Below the pieces are notes generated by a model that searched no databases, was not told the origin of the DNA, and saw only the letters and a program-made list of their open reading frames with translations. This document shows, in pieces, positions 8,817 through 18,274 of a stretch of DNA of 64,000 bases. Source of the DNA: Bacteroides intestinalis (GTDB lineage Bacteria; Bacteroidota; Bacteroidia; Bacteroidales; Bacteroidaceae); assembly GCF_902364365.1 (NCBI RefSeq), contig NZ_CABJDN010000013.1, positions 94,268 to 158,267 on the forward strand, in the 5' to 3' direction. Numbering within the stretch: the stretch's first letter is position 1; every line of letters begins with the position of its first letter. Position numbers and translations under genes: made by a program.

Positions 8817-9449
8817 TCAAAAGTTGACAATATAGTCTTGTTTTATCTTTGTTTTATCAAAGAATAGGATGCCAAGGTCATAAAGGTCGAATGTAATACC
8901 TACATGTTCATCCTGCTGCATGCGTTTCCAAAGGGCTTTCATCTGCGAAGTGTAGCAGATTCCTTCGACCACAAAAGCGGAGTTCCGTATAGTACGTGCA
9001 GCACAGATGCGGAATACTTCCTCCACAAATTCCGGATGACGGTAGTCGTGCAGATAGAGAAAGCCAACTGGTACTCCGGCTTCCAGAAATAGCTCGGAAA
9101 GTTCAGAAGCAGATGTATAGTCGGCCCCTTCCTTACCGGCTTTCAGGTAAAGGGAAGAAGCAGCAAGAGTACCGGCATCTACTATCGTATCGGGCTGTAT
9201 ATAATTCACCAACCGGAACAAAAGGCGTTTCACCTTTTTCGACTCATACTTCCAACGCCCGTCTTTTTGAGGTGCTAACTTCTTTTGTTCTGCCGCCAGG
9301 TCTTTATACTTATAATAAGGAGTATTTTCATAAATCACCTGTGTAATCAAGTTGAAAGCAAAAGGAGAATGCACTCCGTAACCGCAACGATGACGGAAAC
9401 GGTGCAACCAGATAAAAGGACGTTTCAGAGCTAATGTGATACGGTTCAT
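8817..9449 (-). CDS. Methyltransferase-like protein with degenerate SAM motif
   Basis: About 210 residues from the start MNRITLALKRPF. The N-terminal FRHRCGYGVHSPFAFNLI and the terminal DLYDLGILFFDKTKIKQDYIV resemble a Bacteroidota group of class I SAM-dependent methyltransferases, whose members end in a similar F-x-x-x-x-F. Where the glycine-rich SAM loop should be, the sequence reads IVDAGTLAASSLYL, so SAM binding is uncertain. A longer start at 9476 is unlikely because a -7 box overlaps it at 9474-9481. The upstream hydrolase gene ends at 9464, 15 bases before the start. Confidence 0.6.
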   Translation of the reverse strand: MNRITLALKRPFIWLHRFRHRCGYGVHSPFAFNLITQVIYENTPYYKYKDLAAEQKKLAPQKDGRWKYESKKVKRLLFRLVNYIQPDTIVDAGTLAASSLYLKAGKEGADYTSASELSELFLEAGVPVGFLYLHDYRHPEFVEEVFRICAARTIRNSAFVVEGICYTSQMKALWKRMQQDEHVGITFDLYDLGILFFDKTKIKQDYIVNF

Positions 9450-9463
9450 AATACACAAATCTT

Positions 9464-10966
9464 TTATTGGCCACAAAGATAGATAAAATCGGAAGAATAG
9501 TTCGCCTTAACCGCTAAATGCACATCTCCTCCATCAAACCGGAAAATGAAGTTGAGCGCACTGATCCAATTGACGTAATGCGCTTTCAGTTCCAGCGTAG
9601 AAGTTGATGACCAGGCATAACTACCTGCTACATAAAAAGGACCTTCTATCCCGGTGAAACGTCCTTTGGCTTCGATAGAATATGGAGGATATGCATCTAT
9701 TGAAGTCTTCTCCCACTGTTTGTAGCCAAATAGCAAGTCATATTCAAGCCCATCGGTCTGTGTCACAGTCATTATGACCTCTTTGGGTTTGAATTGAAGA
9801 CGGAGAGACTGCCAGCCCAATTTATTCGGCTTAAACATAATAGGCTTGTTCGCATACTGCCGGGCAAGAGATGAATTTGCTTTCCCTTGTACCACCGGTA
9901 ACTGATAAGAAGACTGCTTCTTCAACAAGCGTTTATAATCCTTTCCCGGCGTCAAAGGCTCATCGCCTACAGCAGGCAACAGACGATTCCAGACCAAGCG
10001 GCGTTGCGTGATTCCATCTATAATGCTACATTCGGTAATGACTACTACCATATCTTTATCCGGTATAATAAGTGCATATTGCCCTAAAGCACCGTCTACG
10101 CGAACAGCTCCCGGATATTCACAAAGCCACATATGATAACCATAACCATAGCCAAAGCTACCTGTATCGGATTGCTTAGCCATCATCAGGTCTACCCAGT
10201 CTGCCGGAAGTAGCTGTTTGCCTTCCCACATACCACGGTTTAGCAGTAACTGTCCAAGTTTAGCCAACGACTCACTTTGCAAGTACACTCCCCAGCCACC
10301 GGTATTGATTCCCTCTGGACTCACTTCCCAAGACACATCAGTGATGTGCATAGGCTCGAACAGTTTCAGGCGGAGATAATCCAGTAATTTCATACCCGTC
10401 ACCTTCTGTACGATGGCGGAAAGAATATACGAACTCATGGAATCATAATCAAAATGTTCTCCGGGAGTCTTTATATCTTTTCCCAGATAACCTCTGATCC
10501 AGTCAGTACGACCATTGCGCATATTCCAGTCCGGAGTAACACCCGAAGTCATGTTCAGCAGATTACGGACCGTCATATCGGCAAGATTGGGGGAAATACT
10601 ATCGGGAAGTTGGTCGGGAAAGAAGGAGGCGACCCGGTCTGTCAACCGCAAGCGGTTCTCGGAGATGGCGAGTCCGACGGCGGCACCGACAAAAGTCTTG
10701 GAGCAGGAAAACATCGTGTGCCGATACTCCGGAGCGAAGGGTTCGGGATACATCTCCGCGATCACTTTTCCGTGACGCAGCACCATTACACTGTGTATAT
10801 CGGTCTTCGGCAGGGCCATCAGAGAGTCCATCAAAGCAATGAGCGCTCCGGAAGGAACCCCTTCGGCTTCAGGCGTCGAGCGTTCGAACTCACGTATCTG
10901 CGCACGGGTCGTTGCAGGTAGCAGTAGGCAGAGTACAAGAAGAAGTAAAACGAGTTTTTTCTTCAT
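9464..10966 (-). CDS. CubicO-type serine hydrolase (beta-lactamase fold), exported
   Basis: About 500 residues from MKKKLVLLLLVLCLLLPATT, a signal peptide ending TRAQ. The beta-lactamase/CubicO domain follows: MFSCSKTFVGA holds the S-x-x-K nucleophile motif, FDYDSMSSYILS the Tyr region, and VDGALGQYALI the third motif region. A C-terminal beta-rich domain of about 130 residues follows. The enzyme is probably a periplasmic esterase or peptidase; the substrate is unknown. The alternative start at 11023 is rejected because a -7 box at 11006-11013 lies inside that extension. Confidence 0.85.
   Translation of the reverse strand: MKKKLVLLLLVLCLLLPATTRAQIREFERSTPEAEGVPSGALIALMDSLMALPKTDIHSVMVLRHGKVIAEMYPEPFAPEYRHTMFSCSKTFVGAAVGLAISENRLRLTDRVASFFPDQLPDSISPNLADMTVRNLLNMTSGVTPDWNMRNGRTDWIRGYLGKDIKTPGEHFDYDSMSSYILSAIVQKVTGMKLLDYLRLKLFEPMHITDVSWEVSPEGINTGGWGVYLQSESLAKLGQLLLNRGMWEGKQLLPADWVDLMMAKQSDTGSFGYGYGYHMWLCEYPGAVRVDGALGQYALIIPDKDMVVVITECSIIDGITQRRLVWNRLLPAVGDEPLTPGKDYKRLLKKQSSYQLPVVQGKANSSLARQYANKPIMFKPNKLGWQSLRLQFKPKEVIMTVTQTDGLEYDLLFGYKQWEKTSIDAYPPYSIEAKGRFTGIEGPFYVAGSYAWSSTSTLELKAHYVNWISALNFIFRFDGGDVHLAVKANYSSDFIYLCGQ
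9474..9481 (-). promoter_or_regulatory. Predicted promoter -7 box (TATCTTTG)
   Basis: Match to TAnnTTTG on the minus strand, 25 bases before the start at 9449, overlapping the last codons of the upstream hydrolase gene. It favours the shorter start. Confidence 0.45.
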
Positions 10967-11005
10967 TTCTAATATTACATTTATCATTTGTACATTAACT
11001 GTGCG

Positions 11006-11013
11006 CAAAAGTA
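11006..11013 (-). promoter_or_regulatory. Predicted promoter -7 box (TACTTTTG) of the serine hydrolase
   Basis: Match to TAnnTTTG on the minus strand, 40 bases before the start at 10966. Confidence 0.5.
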
Positions 11014-11145
11014 AAGCATTCAAATAGAGGAGGCAAATCCGCAGCAGATAATTTAGATTACTTTATTCAAACAATAATATTACAGTATCTCCCTTGGATA
11101 AAGACAGAAAAATCATCTTATCGGTATAAATGTTACTTTACCCAT

Positions 11146-13653
11146 TCACCGATTCACCACAAAATTACGTATTTGGCACCCCATCCTCTCCCCTCTAGCT
11201 ACACGCAAGCACAGCGTATGGCGACCGGGCGCAAGTTCCGTCTCCAGCATATACACCCAAGGAATATACAAATTCCCGCTCCAACTCGTAAATGTATCCA
11301 GACTCTTGAACGGCACCCCATCCACACTATACTCCAATACACAAGCCTGCGGACCGGCCGCACAAAAGATGCCCACCGCACGACCTTCGAAAGCGAACGA
11401 AAGACTGGCTCCGGCACGATCCGTCACCAACATCGGAACATTCACAAATCCCTTACGAGTGTTTCCCTTCACCTTAGGCGTCCAGTCCTCCACAACCCGC
11501 CAACCGTTCAACTGCTTCGCTGAACGAATGTCCACAAACGCACCTTTATCATAAGAATAACGATCTATCGGTTTCTCCGGCACCTCATGCGCCCGGACCG
11601 CCGCCCCGGCCACACGGGCGCCCCACTCAAGGTCGAAAAGTCGATTAATAGCTGCCGCATAATACCTGTGCCCCCGCCAAGCTGGATGAGTCCCTCCGAA
11701 TTCTTTCCAGTCGAACTCACCGTCGCGTATCCGTTGTGCTACCTCTTCCGCCAGGTTGATGGAAGAAATATAATAATGATTAGCCACAGCCTCATGGCTC
11801 ATAATCACCTGCGGCTGCACTCCCTTGTCCAGCAACGGGATGAACGGGTCGTAAATAAAATGAAGCATCACAACGTCCATCTCCGGACTGACCGTGCGGG
11901 CATGGCGAACCACGCCCTCCATACCACGTATCTGCCCGATATAGTCGAAACCGTTCGTATCATCGTTCACCGCTGCCTCAACAAACAACAGATCGGGTAC
12001 TCCCCGTTGCAACACATCGTTTTCAAAGCGGAAAGCATGGGGAGTAGTTCCCGTAGAAGAAATTCCGGCATCGACGAAGGTAAATTCTGTTTCAGGAAAG
12101 CGTTGGCGCAAATCCTCCTGTATCATATTCCGCCACCCACGCATCTCCGTAATGGAGCCGCCCAAGAAAGCGACACAACCCTTTTTCTCTTTCGTAAACT
12201 TCAAATAAGAGTTGGCAAGGCTACCACGCTGGTGAATCACCTGTTTCTTCTGATAATCCGGCTGGTTACGGACGATAAAATCGATCACAGGCTCCGGGTT
12301 ATCCAGACTGTGAGGGTGATGGTCACAACCGGGTTTCAGAATGATTTCGACATTACCACCCAAAGCACGATAGCGTTCGGCAGCAATCTTCATATGCCGT
12401 TCATAAGGCACCGTCTTGTCGCTATCACCGCAAACTCCCATCACCGGAATACCTGCGGCAACCAGCGGAGCCAGATTGTCAATCGGGTTTCCCTTGAAGT
12501 CCTTTGCCGTCTCATCCGTCAGCCCCCACTCCGTCAGAAAGCCTTTCCAGAAATCACGTTCCCAATTCTCGGCGAAGTAAAGCATATCACAAACCGGAGC
12601 ATCCACATAAATACAGGCCACCTTATCCGGATTCTTTGCCGCCCAGTTGAACGCAAACAGTCCGCCGCGACTGAAACCCTCCAGCGTCACCTTCGGAGAG
12701 AGGCGGTAATACCTGCGCATCACCTCATAGAAATCGCTTCCCAGACGCTGCGCACGCGGACTTCCGTACAGATGCGTCAAGTCGTAGTACACCACATGGA
12801 ATCCTTCCTCCAACAAAGCCTTATCTACCGAAGGGAAAGCCCCGAAGAACGCAGGACGCCATATCCAAGGACGCCCCTCGGCCACCTTGCGGGGAGCAAC
12901 CACAATGGCCCGGCGAGCATTACAGAAAAAATCGTAACGGTCGAAACCCTCCCACTCTGACTTCTTGCCCGGAAAAGCCTGTTCGGTGACGATCTCCGGC
13001 GCCTCGTTGCCGGTCAGCGTACGATAAAGCTCGCCGGCTATCAGGGCCGCCCCCTGTTCGTTGGGGTGGATGCCGTCTGTATAGTAATCGGGATACGGTT
13101 TCAGAAGCGCGTAAAGATCTACAACAGGCAAGTGACGCTTCTTTGCAACGCGGCGTATCACGGGGATGATGCCATTCGTTATCACACTGTCGTTGATGCC
13201 GAAATTCCGTTTCACGGCCGGCACAGGGAGGCACAGATATATCTTAGGTTTGGAAGGCAAATCCTGAAGAATATCCAGCATCTCCGTCAGGTCTTTTCCG
13301 AAATCCTTTCCGTAACGCCAGTTCCAGGGCTTGCTGTCATTCGTCCCCAACTTAATGGTAACGATGTCCGGCTGAAACGCCAGCAGGTCGCGGAACTTCT
13401 GCTCGTGCATGTACGGATGATCTCCCTTATTCAGCATCACGCGGGCGCTGATTCCGAAATTGCGCACATCGTACCCCTCGCCCAAAAGCTGGGAAAGCAA
13501 TCCCGGATAACTGTTCTGAAACTGATTTTTAATTCCCGAGCCGTAAGTGATACTATTGCCCACACAGGCAATCTTTACCGGCTTCTTTTCTTGCGCCACC
13601 GCCCACAGGCTGAACAGGCACAGGAAAAGCAAAAGAGTGTTTTTCTTGTTCAT
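11146..13653 (-). CDS. Three-domain exported esterase: SGNH, alpha/beta hydrolase, SGNH
   Basis: This 835-residue protein has a signal peptide to about residue 20. Domain 1 (about 25-215) is an SGNH/GDSL hydrolase with GNSIT (Ser34), LGTND (103-106) and DGIHPN (Asp193, His196). Domain 2 (about 225-465) is an alpha/beta hydrolase with elbow GFSRGG (Ser328), acid in CGDSD (410-412) and DHH (His445/446). Domain 3 (from about 475) is a second SGNH hydrolase with GGSIT (Ser500), VND (563) and FGGTHPAWRGH, followed by a beta-rich C-terminal region. In domain 3 the usual Asp two or three places before the catalytic His is Gly. The enzyme probably removes acyl groups from dietary glycans; the substrate is unknown. 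Confidence 0.85.
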   Translation of the reverse strand: MNKKNTLLLFLCLFSLWAVAQEKKPVKIACVGNSITYGSGIKNQFQNSYPGLLSQLLGEGYDVRNFGISARVMLNKGDHPYMHEQKFRDLLAFQPDIVTIKLGTNDSKPWNWRYGKDFGKDLTEMLDILQDLPSKPKIYLCLPVPAVKRNFGINDSVITNGIIPVIRRVAKKRHLPVVDLYALLKPYPDYYTDGIHPNEQGAALIAGELYRTLTGNEAPEIVTEQAFPGKKSEWEGFDRYDFFCNARRAIVVAPRKVAEGRPWIWRPAFFGAFPSVDKALLEEGFHVVYYDLTHLYGSPRAQRLGSDFYEVMRRYYRLSPKVTLEGFSRGGLFAFNWAAKNPDKVACIYVDAPVCDMLYFAENWERDFWKGFLTEWGLTDETAKDFKGNPIDNLAPLVAAGIPVMGVCGDSDKTVPYERHMKIAAERYRALGGNVEIILKPGCDHHPHSLDNPEPVIDFIVRNQPDYQKKQVIHQRGSLANSYLKFTKEKKGCVAFLGGSITEMRGWRNMIQEDLRQRFPETEFTFVDAGISSTGTTPHAFRFENDVLQRGVPDLLFVEAAVNDDTNGFDYIGQIRGMEGVVRHARTVSPEMDVVMLHFIYDPFIPLLDKGVQPQVIMSHEAVANHYYISSINLAEEVAQRIRDGEFDWKEFGGTHPAWRGHRYYAAAINRLFDLEWGARVAGAAVRAHEVPEKPIDRYSYDKGAFVDIRSAKQLNGWRVVEDWTPKVKGNTRKGFVNVPMLVTDRAGASLSFAFEGRAVGIFCAAGPQACVLEYSVDGVPFKSLDTFTSWSGNLYIPWVYMLETELAPGRHTLCLRVARGERMGCQIRNFVVNR

Positions 13654-13696
13654 GGTATCTTTATTTAATTACGTTTCATAGCATTTTTGACGATCG

Positions 13697-13704
13697 CAAA
13701 GATA
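13697..13704 (-). promoter_or_regulatory. Predicted promoter -7 box (TATCTTTG) of the three-domain esterase
   Basis: Match to TAnnTTTG on the minus strand, 44 bases before the start at 13653. Confidence 0.55.
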
Positions 13705-13768
13705 CATTTTTTTAAAAGACAGAACCAAATCCCCTCCAAAATGTTATCCAAGCCTAAACCTACAGAAA

Positions 13769-14737
13769 ATGAAAAGATTAATGTTATTTGCAGCCATCGC
13801 CCTGTTCATGGCGAGTTGCGTAAAAGACGACGACTGTCTCAAGGCAGTAGTAGACGCCAACGCACTGATCACCCCCAAACTATACGCCACAGTGGAGAAC
13901 AGTAGCAACACCCAGAGTCCCATGACCGGCATATTGACCGTCGCCCCCTGCCAGCCCAACAGCGCCATTTATTTCGGCAACTACGTGGAAGGTAAACTAA
14001 CCCCCTTCGACGGATATTACAATGTGAAGAACGGAAACTTCTACCAGGAAGCCATCAACCGCGAAATTTCTCTTCCGGCAGGTCCCTACAACATGGTATA
14101 CTGGGGAACACCCAAGTACGAAACACCCATTTATGCCAATCCCGCGGTGAGAGAGCCCGTCTACATCATCGGTCAGGACATGTCAAAGCAGACATTCAGT
14201 ATGCTCAAAATGAGTAAGGATACCACTTACTATCCTGTATTCGACATGGTCTATGCCGTAAAAGCCACAAACATCGGCACCGAAAACCTCAGTGCAGCCC
14301 TGAAGCGGACAGTAGCCGGACTGAAAGTGATAGTAAAGGATAGGAATAACGGCATCCTCAGCGCAAGTATCGACAGCATGTATGTACACGTCACCGGAAT
14401 TTCCACTGCACTGAATTTCTACACCGCACAGCCCGTGCCGACAACAGGAACCGTTGCCTTCCCGCTGATACGTTCAACAGATGGCACCCAAATGAGCAAT
14501 GCAACCGTCATGCTCTTCCCCTCCATCGGAAAACCGGTATTCAAGCTATTCATCCTGTTGAAGAATGGTACGGTGAAAAGTTTCCAGCAATCCCTGGAAA
14601 CCCCAATGACAGCCAACACCAAGCTAACACTGACTCTCACACTGGGCGACATCTTTTCAGAAGAGTCGTCCGGGAGTTTCACCATCGAAAATTGGAATGA
14701 GCAGAACCAAACAATCGACGTCCCGAGCCTGGATTGA
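13769..14737 (+). CDS. Fimbrillin/FimB-Mfa2-like lipoprotein
   Basis: This 322-residue protein has a lipoprotein signal MKRLMLFAAIALFMASC with Cys17 as lipidation site. The rest is beta-rich, with a core that fits two-domain fimbrillin-like proteins: the central ALKRTVAGLKVIVKDRN resembles the strand between the two domains, and the end SGSFTIENWNEQ resembles the C-terminal strand of the group. These proteins form or anchor surface fimbriae. It stands alone; no tip or anchor genes are adjacent. Assignment is by overall pattern, so the exact subfamily is open. Confidence 0.6.
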   Translation: MKRLMLFAAIALFMASCVKDDDCLKAVVDANALITPKLYATVENSSNTQSPMTGILTVAPCQPNSAIYFGNYVEGKLTPFDGYYNVKNGNFYQEAINREISLPAGPYNMVYWGTPKYETPIYANPAVREPVYIIGQDMSKQTFSMLKMSKDTTYYPVFDMVYAVKATNIGTENLSAALKRTVAGLKVIVKDRNNGILSASIDSMYVHVTGISTALNFYTAQPVPTTGTVAFPLIRSTDGTQMSNATVMLFPSIGKPVFKLFILLKNGTVKSFQQSLETPMTANTKLTLTLTLGDIFSEESSGSFTIENWNEQNQTIDVPSLD

Positions 14738-14744
14738 CCGACCG

Positions 14745-14786
14745 ACAGGAAAGACTTCCCCCACCCGGGTAAAGCCTCTTTCCTGT
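14745..14786. terminator. Hairpin between convergent genes
   Basis: A perfect 10-bp stem (acaggaaaga at 14745-14754 and its complement at 14777-14786) with an inner cccaccc/gggt stretch lies just behind the fimbrillin-like gene and before the end of the kinase gene. There is no clear T-tract. Confidence 0.4.
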
Positions 14787-14807
14787 TGCTACAAATTAGA
14801 GATATTT

Positions 14808-17135
14808 TTATGGGAGAATAGAACGGTGTGCTCCCATCTTCTCGTAGGGCAGCGTAAACCAGAAAGTAGAGCCTTTACCTAACTCAGACGCCACTCCTAT
14901 CTCGCCTTTGAGTTCCTTCACGATATTCTGTGAAATAGCCAGTCCAAGTCCCGTTCCCTGCTTGAAAGAATCAAGCTTTACAAAACGGTTGAATATATCC
15001 GCCACCTTTTCAGGAGGGATACCAGTACCGGTATCTGTCACAAAGAAGCGTATATAGCCACCTTTCGGTTCTTCGTACCCGAACGTGATACTCCCGGTAT
15101 TCGTAAACTTCATGGCATTACTGATGAAGTTATTCAGCACCTGGGTAATTCTGCGCTGGTCGGTATACAAAAGCAGCCCCTCCAGTGGTGTCACCGCACA
15201 TATAGTAACATTCGCATTCGGTTGCCTCATTCTGGCAGCCTGCTCTATTTCAGATAACATCTTATTTACGTCTATATTTGCATAGACATATTCCAGTGTA
15301 CCGGCTTCTATCTTTGATAAATCCAGGATGTCATTGATCAGTTGCAATAATATATCATTGTTTTTGCTAATGATACTGAGGTATTCCGTCCGCTCTTCTT
15401 CCGATACATCTTCGGCCAGTATGCTCGAAAAACCTACTATTGCATTGAGCGGAGTACGTATTTCATGGCTCATATTAGCCAGAAAAGCTGATTTTACACG
15501 ATTGGACTCTTCAGCCTCTTCTTTAGCCAGACGCAGTTTACGTTCCAGAATCTTCTGGTCTGTAATATCCCAGGCTGTATAGAGAATCCACTTACGTCCA
15601 TCGGAGAATGAAACTATATTATTATTCTGGAAAGTAAACCGTTCCTCGTTCTTATTCGTAAAGAAACGCCTGGTACCGGATTGGGCAATTCCCGTTCTTA
15701 CCAATTCTTCATCTTCTTTCCTGATCATCGTTGCAGCCTCAGGCATTATATCGAAATCAGTTCTTCCAATCGCCTCCTTAGCCGGATATTCAAAGAGCTC
15801 TTCAGCCTTTTTATTTATAAAAGTATAACGCATATCATTATCGACATCCTTCACCTTGGCTGCAATAGGAAGGTTGTCGAGAATATTTTCAAGCAAATGC
15901 AGATGCTCTTGCCACTCCGTTTCTCTCACTTTTTTGATACGCTTGTGCATAAAGTAAAATAGCAGGAGTACAATAGCAGTGCCCAATACAATCACAACAT
16001 AAATTATATTCTTCTGGATAAAACTGGGCGGAACATCACAATAAACCGCATTTTTAGGAAAGTGATCTAATGCAACTCCCTTGTCAAGCAGTGTCTGGTA
16101 ATTAAGATAGGTATTGGGCGTACCGGCAACAACCGTTTTCGCCTCGTATGTACCATCCTTTTTCAATGCACTTCTGATTTCACTGATGACTGCACTTTCA
16201 ACATCGGTACTACCGATATAATGTCCACCGGCAAATAAGGCATGTCCCCTCGTGAACTGGTCAGACAACGAGAATACCGGCTTTTTAACTATACCGGAAA
16301 TATAAGAATGCATTCTCTCATCAGGATAATACTTTTCAGACAAATTCTGACCGGCCACATTCACCCATGAACAGTAGATAATACCTGTCTCTTTACCACA
16401 TTCACTAATCATGCGGAGCATTGTTTCTGTATTTGTCTGAGGATATGTAATAAATTCCATATCCAAATCAGAAAAGTATTGCTGATGTGTTTCTTCTGCT
16501 TTTTTCCGAATTAGAGAACAGATAAATCTGTCATCCGATAACAAGACAACCTTTTTCATTTCAGGAGTAATCTCCTTCATCAATTCTATGGTTTCTTTAA
16601 TACAAACAGGAATATTTATGGCAGTCACATTATACCGCTCCAGCATTTCCGGCCTAGTGATAATCTGATCTTCAGGTATATATTCGCCATTGTAGTACTT
16701 ATTTATATCAGCCGACGTATGCGGCATCGAGTGGCAAATAATTGTAGGTACTCCTTTCCAGTTAGTGTCAAAAAGCGGTTTGCAAACGTACCATCCCGGA
16801 TCGCCTACAAATATGACGGCTTGGGGAGGCACAGAATATTTATCCTTTAGATAATCAACCTTCTGATCTATTTCCTGTTGATTATTGAAATGCCATGTTG
16901 TGAGAGTCTCCAAATATACCTTCACTGAATTTTCTTCATTGAATGCCTTTTCTACAGTTTCAAGTAAATCATAAGCCCATTTCTCACGAAAAGTGGAAGA
17001 ACTGATAAGAACAATATACTCTTGATCTTTTGTATCAGCCATCGTCTTGGGCACCAGAAATAAACAAGCGAGAATAGCAACCGCAAGTATTCGAAATGTC
17101 AAAGGGGGATACAGAAATGTATTCTGATTTGGCAT
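14808..17135 (-). CDS. Sensor histidine kinase with periplasmic ABC-type substrate-binding domain
   Basis: This 775-residue protein has an N-terminal signal/anchor helix (about 14-33), a periplasmic region of about 330 residues resembling ABC substrate-binding proteins (Rossmann-like segments such as [13 protein letters not shown] and [15 protein letters not shown]), a membrane helix near 370-392, a PAS domain (about 410-520), then HisKA with [10 protein letters not shown] (His557) and an HATPase domain with DTGTGIPPE and GTGLGLAIS. No receiver domain and no response regulator gene are adjacent, so it is an orphan kinase. The ligand is unknown. A -7 box lies 53 bases upstream. Confidence 0.88.
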   Translation of the reverse strand: MPNQNTFLYPPLTFRILAVAILACLFLVPKTMADTKDQEYIVLISSSTFREKWAYDLLETVEKAFNEENSVKVYLETLTTWHFNNQQEIDQKVDYLKDKYSVPPQAVIFVGDPGWYVCKPLFDTNWKGVPTIICHSMPHTSADINKYYNGEYIPEDQIITRPEMLERYNVTAINIPVCIKETIELMKEITPEMKKVVLLSDDRFICSLIRKKAEETHQQYFSDLDMEFITYPQTNTETMLRMISECGKETGIIYCSWVNVAGQNLSEKYYPDERMHSYISGIVKKPVFSLSDQFTRGHALFAGGHYIGSTDVESAVISEIRSALKKDGTYEAKTVVAGTPNTYLNYQTLLDKGVALDHFPKNAVYCDVPPSFIQKNIIYVVIVLGTAIVLLLFYFMHKRIKKVRETEWQEHLHLLENILDNLPIAAKVKDVDNDMRYTFINKKAEELFEYPAKEAIGRTDFDIMPEAATMIRKEDEELVRTGIAQSGTRRFFTNKNEERFTFQNNNIVSFSDGRKWILYTAWDITDQKILERKLRLAKEEAEESNRVKSAFLANMSHEIRTPLNAIVGFSSILAEDVSEEERTEYLSIISKNNDILLQLINDILDLSKIEAGTLEYVYANIDVNKMLSEIEQAARMRQPNANVTICAVTPLEGLLLYTDQRRITQVLNNFISNAMKFTNTGSITFGYEEPKGGYIRFFVTDTGTGIPPEKVADIFNRFVKLDSFKQGTGLGLAISQNIVKELKGEIGVASELGKGSTFWFTLPYEKMGAHRSILP

Positions 17136-17187
17136 ATTGGATAAATATTAAAATATAAAATGGCAAAAGCTTCTCAACTATCCTTGG

Positions 17188-17195
17188 CAAAGTTA
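17188..17195 (-). promoter_or_regulatory. Predicted promoter -7 box (TAACTTTG) of the sensor kinase
   Basis: Match to TAnnTTTG on the minus strand, 53 bases before the start at 17135. Confidence 0.5.
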
Positions 17196-17484
17196 GGAAA
17201 AAATAAATGCCAAAGAAATATCCAATGACAAATTCGAATATTACGTTCATCTTTTTGTTGTTTATATCCGCATTGAACACTATTTGTGATATAGGATCAA
17301 GTATGACGCTGATGAAATAGAAAAAAGTGTCGCATTTATAACTTGAACTCAAGCTTACTACAATATATGGTATTCATTGGTTTTCCATCGATTGCCCGTC
17401 CTTTGAACGATTAATGAAGTGGTACAAGAACTGTAACATTTAATCTATCAGCAAACCAACGAGTTACGAGGAGTGGAAAAGAAA
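17196..17484. other. Intergenic DNA before the island
   Basis: This AT-rich stretch lies between the kinase promoter and the terminator at the island edge. I see no convincing gene, hairpin or repeat in it; an ORF at 17035-17352 mostly overlaps the kinase gene and its promoter and looks spurious. Confidence 0.5.
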
Positions 17485-17514
17485 AGCGGAGAGAGTTTTT
17501 CAACTTTCTCCGCT
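17485..17514 (-). terminator. Former terminator of tRNA-Leu, now at the left island edge
   Basis: On the minus strand the 13-bp att copy is followed by a hairpin with arms near 17486-17497 and 17502-17513 (one mismatch), then TTTTCTTTTCC. This is the layout of a tRNA end plus intrinsic terminator. It sits about 9 kb away from the intact tRNA, so it was probably displaced by insertion of the element. Confidence 0.7.
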
Positions 17515-17517
17515 TCA

Positions 17518-17530
17518 GTACCCAGACCCG
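17518..17530. repeat. att direct repeat, left copy
   Basis: The 13 bases gtacccagacccg are identical to 26544-26556, which cover the 3' end of tRNA-Leu. The flanks differ on both sides. A recombinase remnant starts about 200 bases to the right, so this is the likely left attachment site of the integrated element. Confidence 0.8.
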
Positions 17531-17696
17531 CATTTGAAATATTAAATATCAATAGCTGGGAACAAATTCAATTCACAGACAAATAATGTGTATTTCAGTG
17601 TGTATTAGTAGATTATAAGCAACAACGAATGGGATTAAATTTAATGAGATTGAATTTATTTCGGGATAATTGGGAACATTTTGGGGAACAATTCAT

Positions 17697-17704
17697 TAAC
17701 TTTG
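17697..17704 (+). promoter_or_regulatory. Predicted promoter -7 box (TAACTTTG) of the recombinase remnant
   Basis: Match to TAnnTTTG, 33 bases before the ATG at 17737. It argues against the longer open frame from 17629. Confidence 0.5.
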
Positions 17705-17736
17705 CAGTATTCAATCCAGAAATAAAATTGAAGATT

Positions 17737-18217
17737 ATGAAAGTGACTGCATTTATACGGAAAGTTGCCAAAAAGAACGATGTAGATACTAAGGTTACTA
17801 TCTATTTTCGTTTGCGTGATGGAAAAAAGGACATCAAGGCAGCAAGCGAACTTGTTATCAGCCCGAACCATTGGAGTGTTGAGCGACAGGGCTATAAAGA
17901 CCGTATAGCTTTGGTGCCGGAAAACGAGAAGATGGACTTGAACCATAAAGTGCAGGCATTGACACAAATGATTGAAAAGGAATACAAGGAGGATGCAGGA
18001 AGTGAATGGCTCGGGAAAGTCATAGACAAATTCCAATCATCCCGAAAAGTACAAGACAGAAGAAGAGCTGGCAATAGAGAATCCACCTACTTTTGCCGAA
18101 CTTTTCGATGAGTTTTTGGAGAAACATAGTCTTTCGGAGGTAAGAAAGAAGAACTTCCGTGTAGTAAAAAGGGCTCTCATGCGCTATAGCAGCCGACAAG
18201 GAATATTATATGCCTGA
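17737..18217 (+). pseudogene. Tyrosine recombinase remnant (frameshifted and truncated integrase)
   Basis: From MKVTAFIRKVAKKND the sequence reads as the arm-binding N-terminus of a Bacteroides tyrosine recombinase. Near 18031 the frame breaks; removing one C in ttccaat restores KFNHPEKYKTEEELAIENPP, then FAELFDEFLEKHSLSEVRKK, up to the start of the core-binding domain (VVKRALMRY). The sequence then runs into unrelated codons and a stop at 18215. The catalytic domain with its R-H-R-Y residues is missing. Promoter and start are still recognisable. The gene is therefore dead by two separate lesions: a one-base insertion and a 3' deletion. Confidence 0.85.
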
Positions 18218-18274
18218 ACGGGGATATGGTTTGGGCAGATAGCAGACCATTGTAACATCATAATATCATAGACT

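Noticed and set aside
11587..12960. Open frame of 457 codons on the plus strand
   Set aside because: It lies fully opposite the three-domain esterase gene, whose motifs are unambiguous; the translation has no protein-like pattern.
12920..13234. Split or frameshift in the three-domain esterase
   Set aside because: The main frame is continuous through this region and all three active sites are in one frame; the alternative frame is a shadow.
17629..17736. Longer start for the recombinase remnant
   Set aside because: A -7 promoter box lies at 17697-17704 inside this extension, and the family-like sequence begins at 17737.
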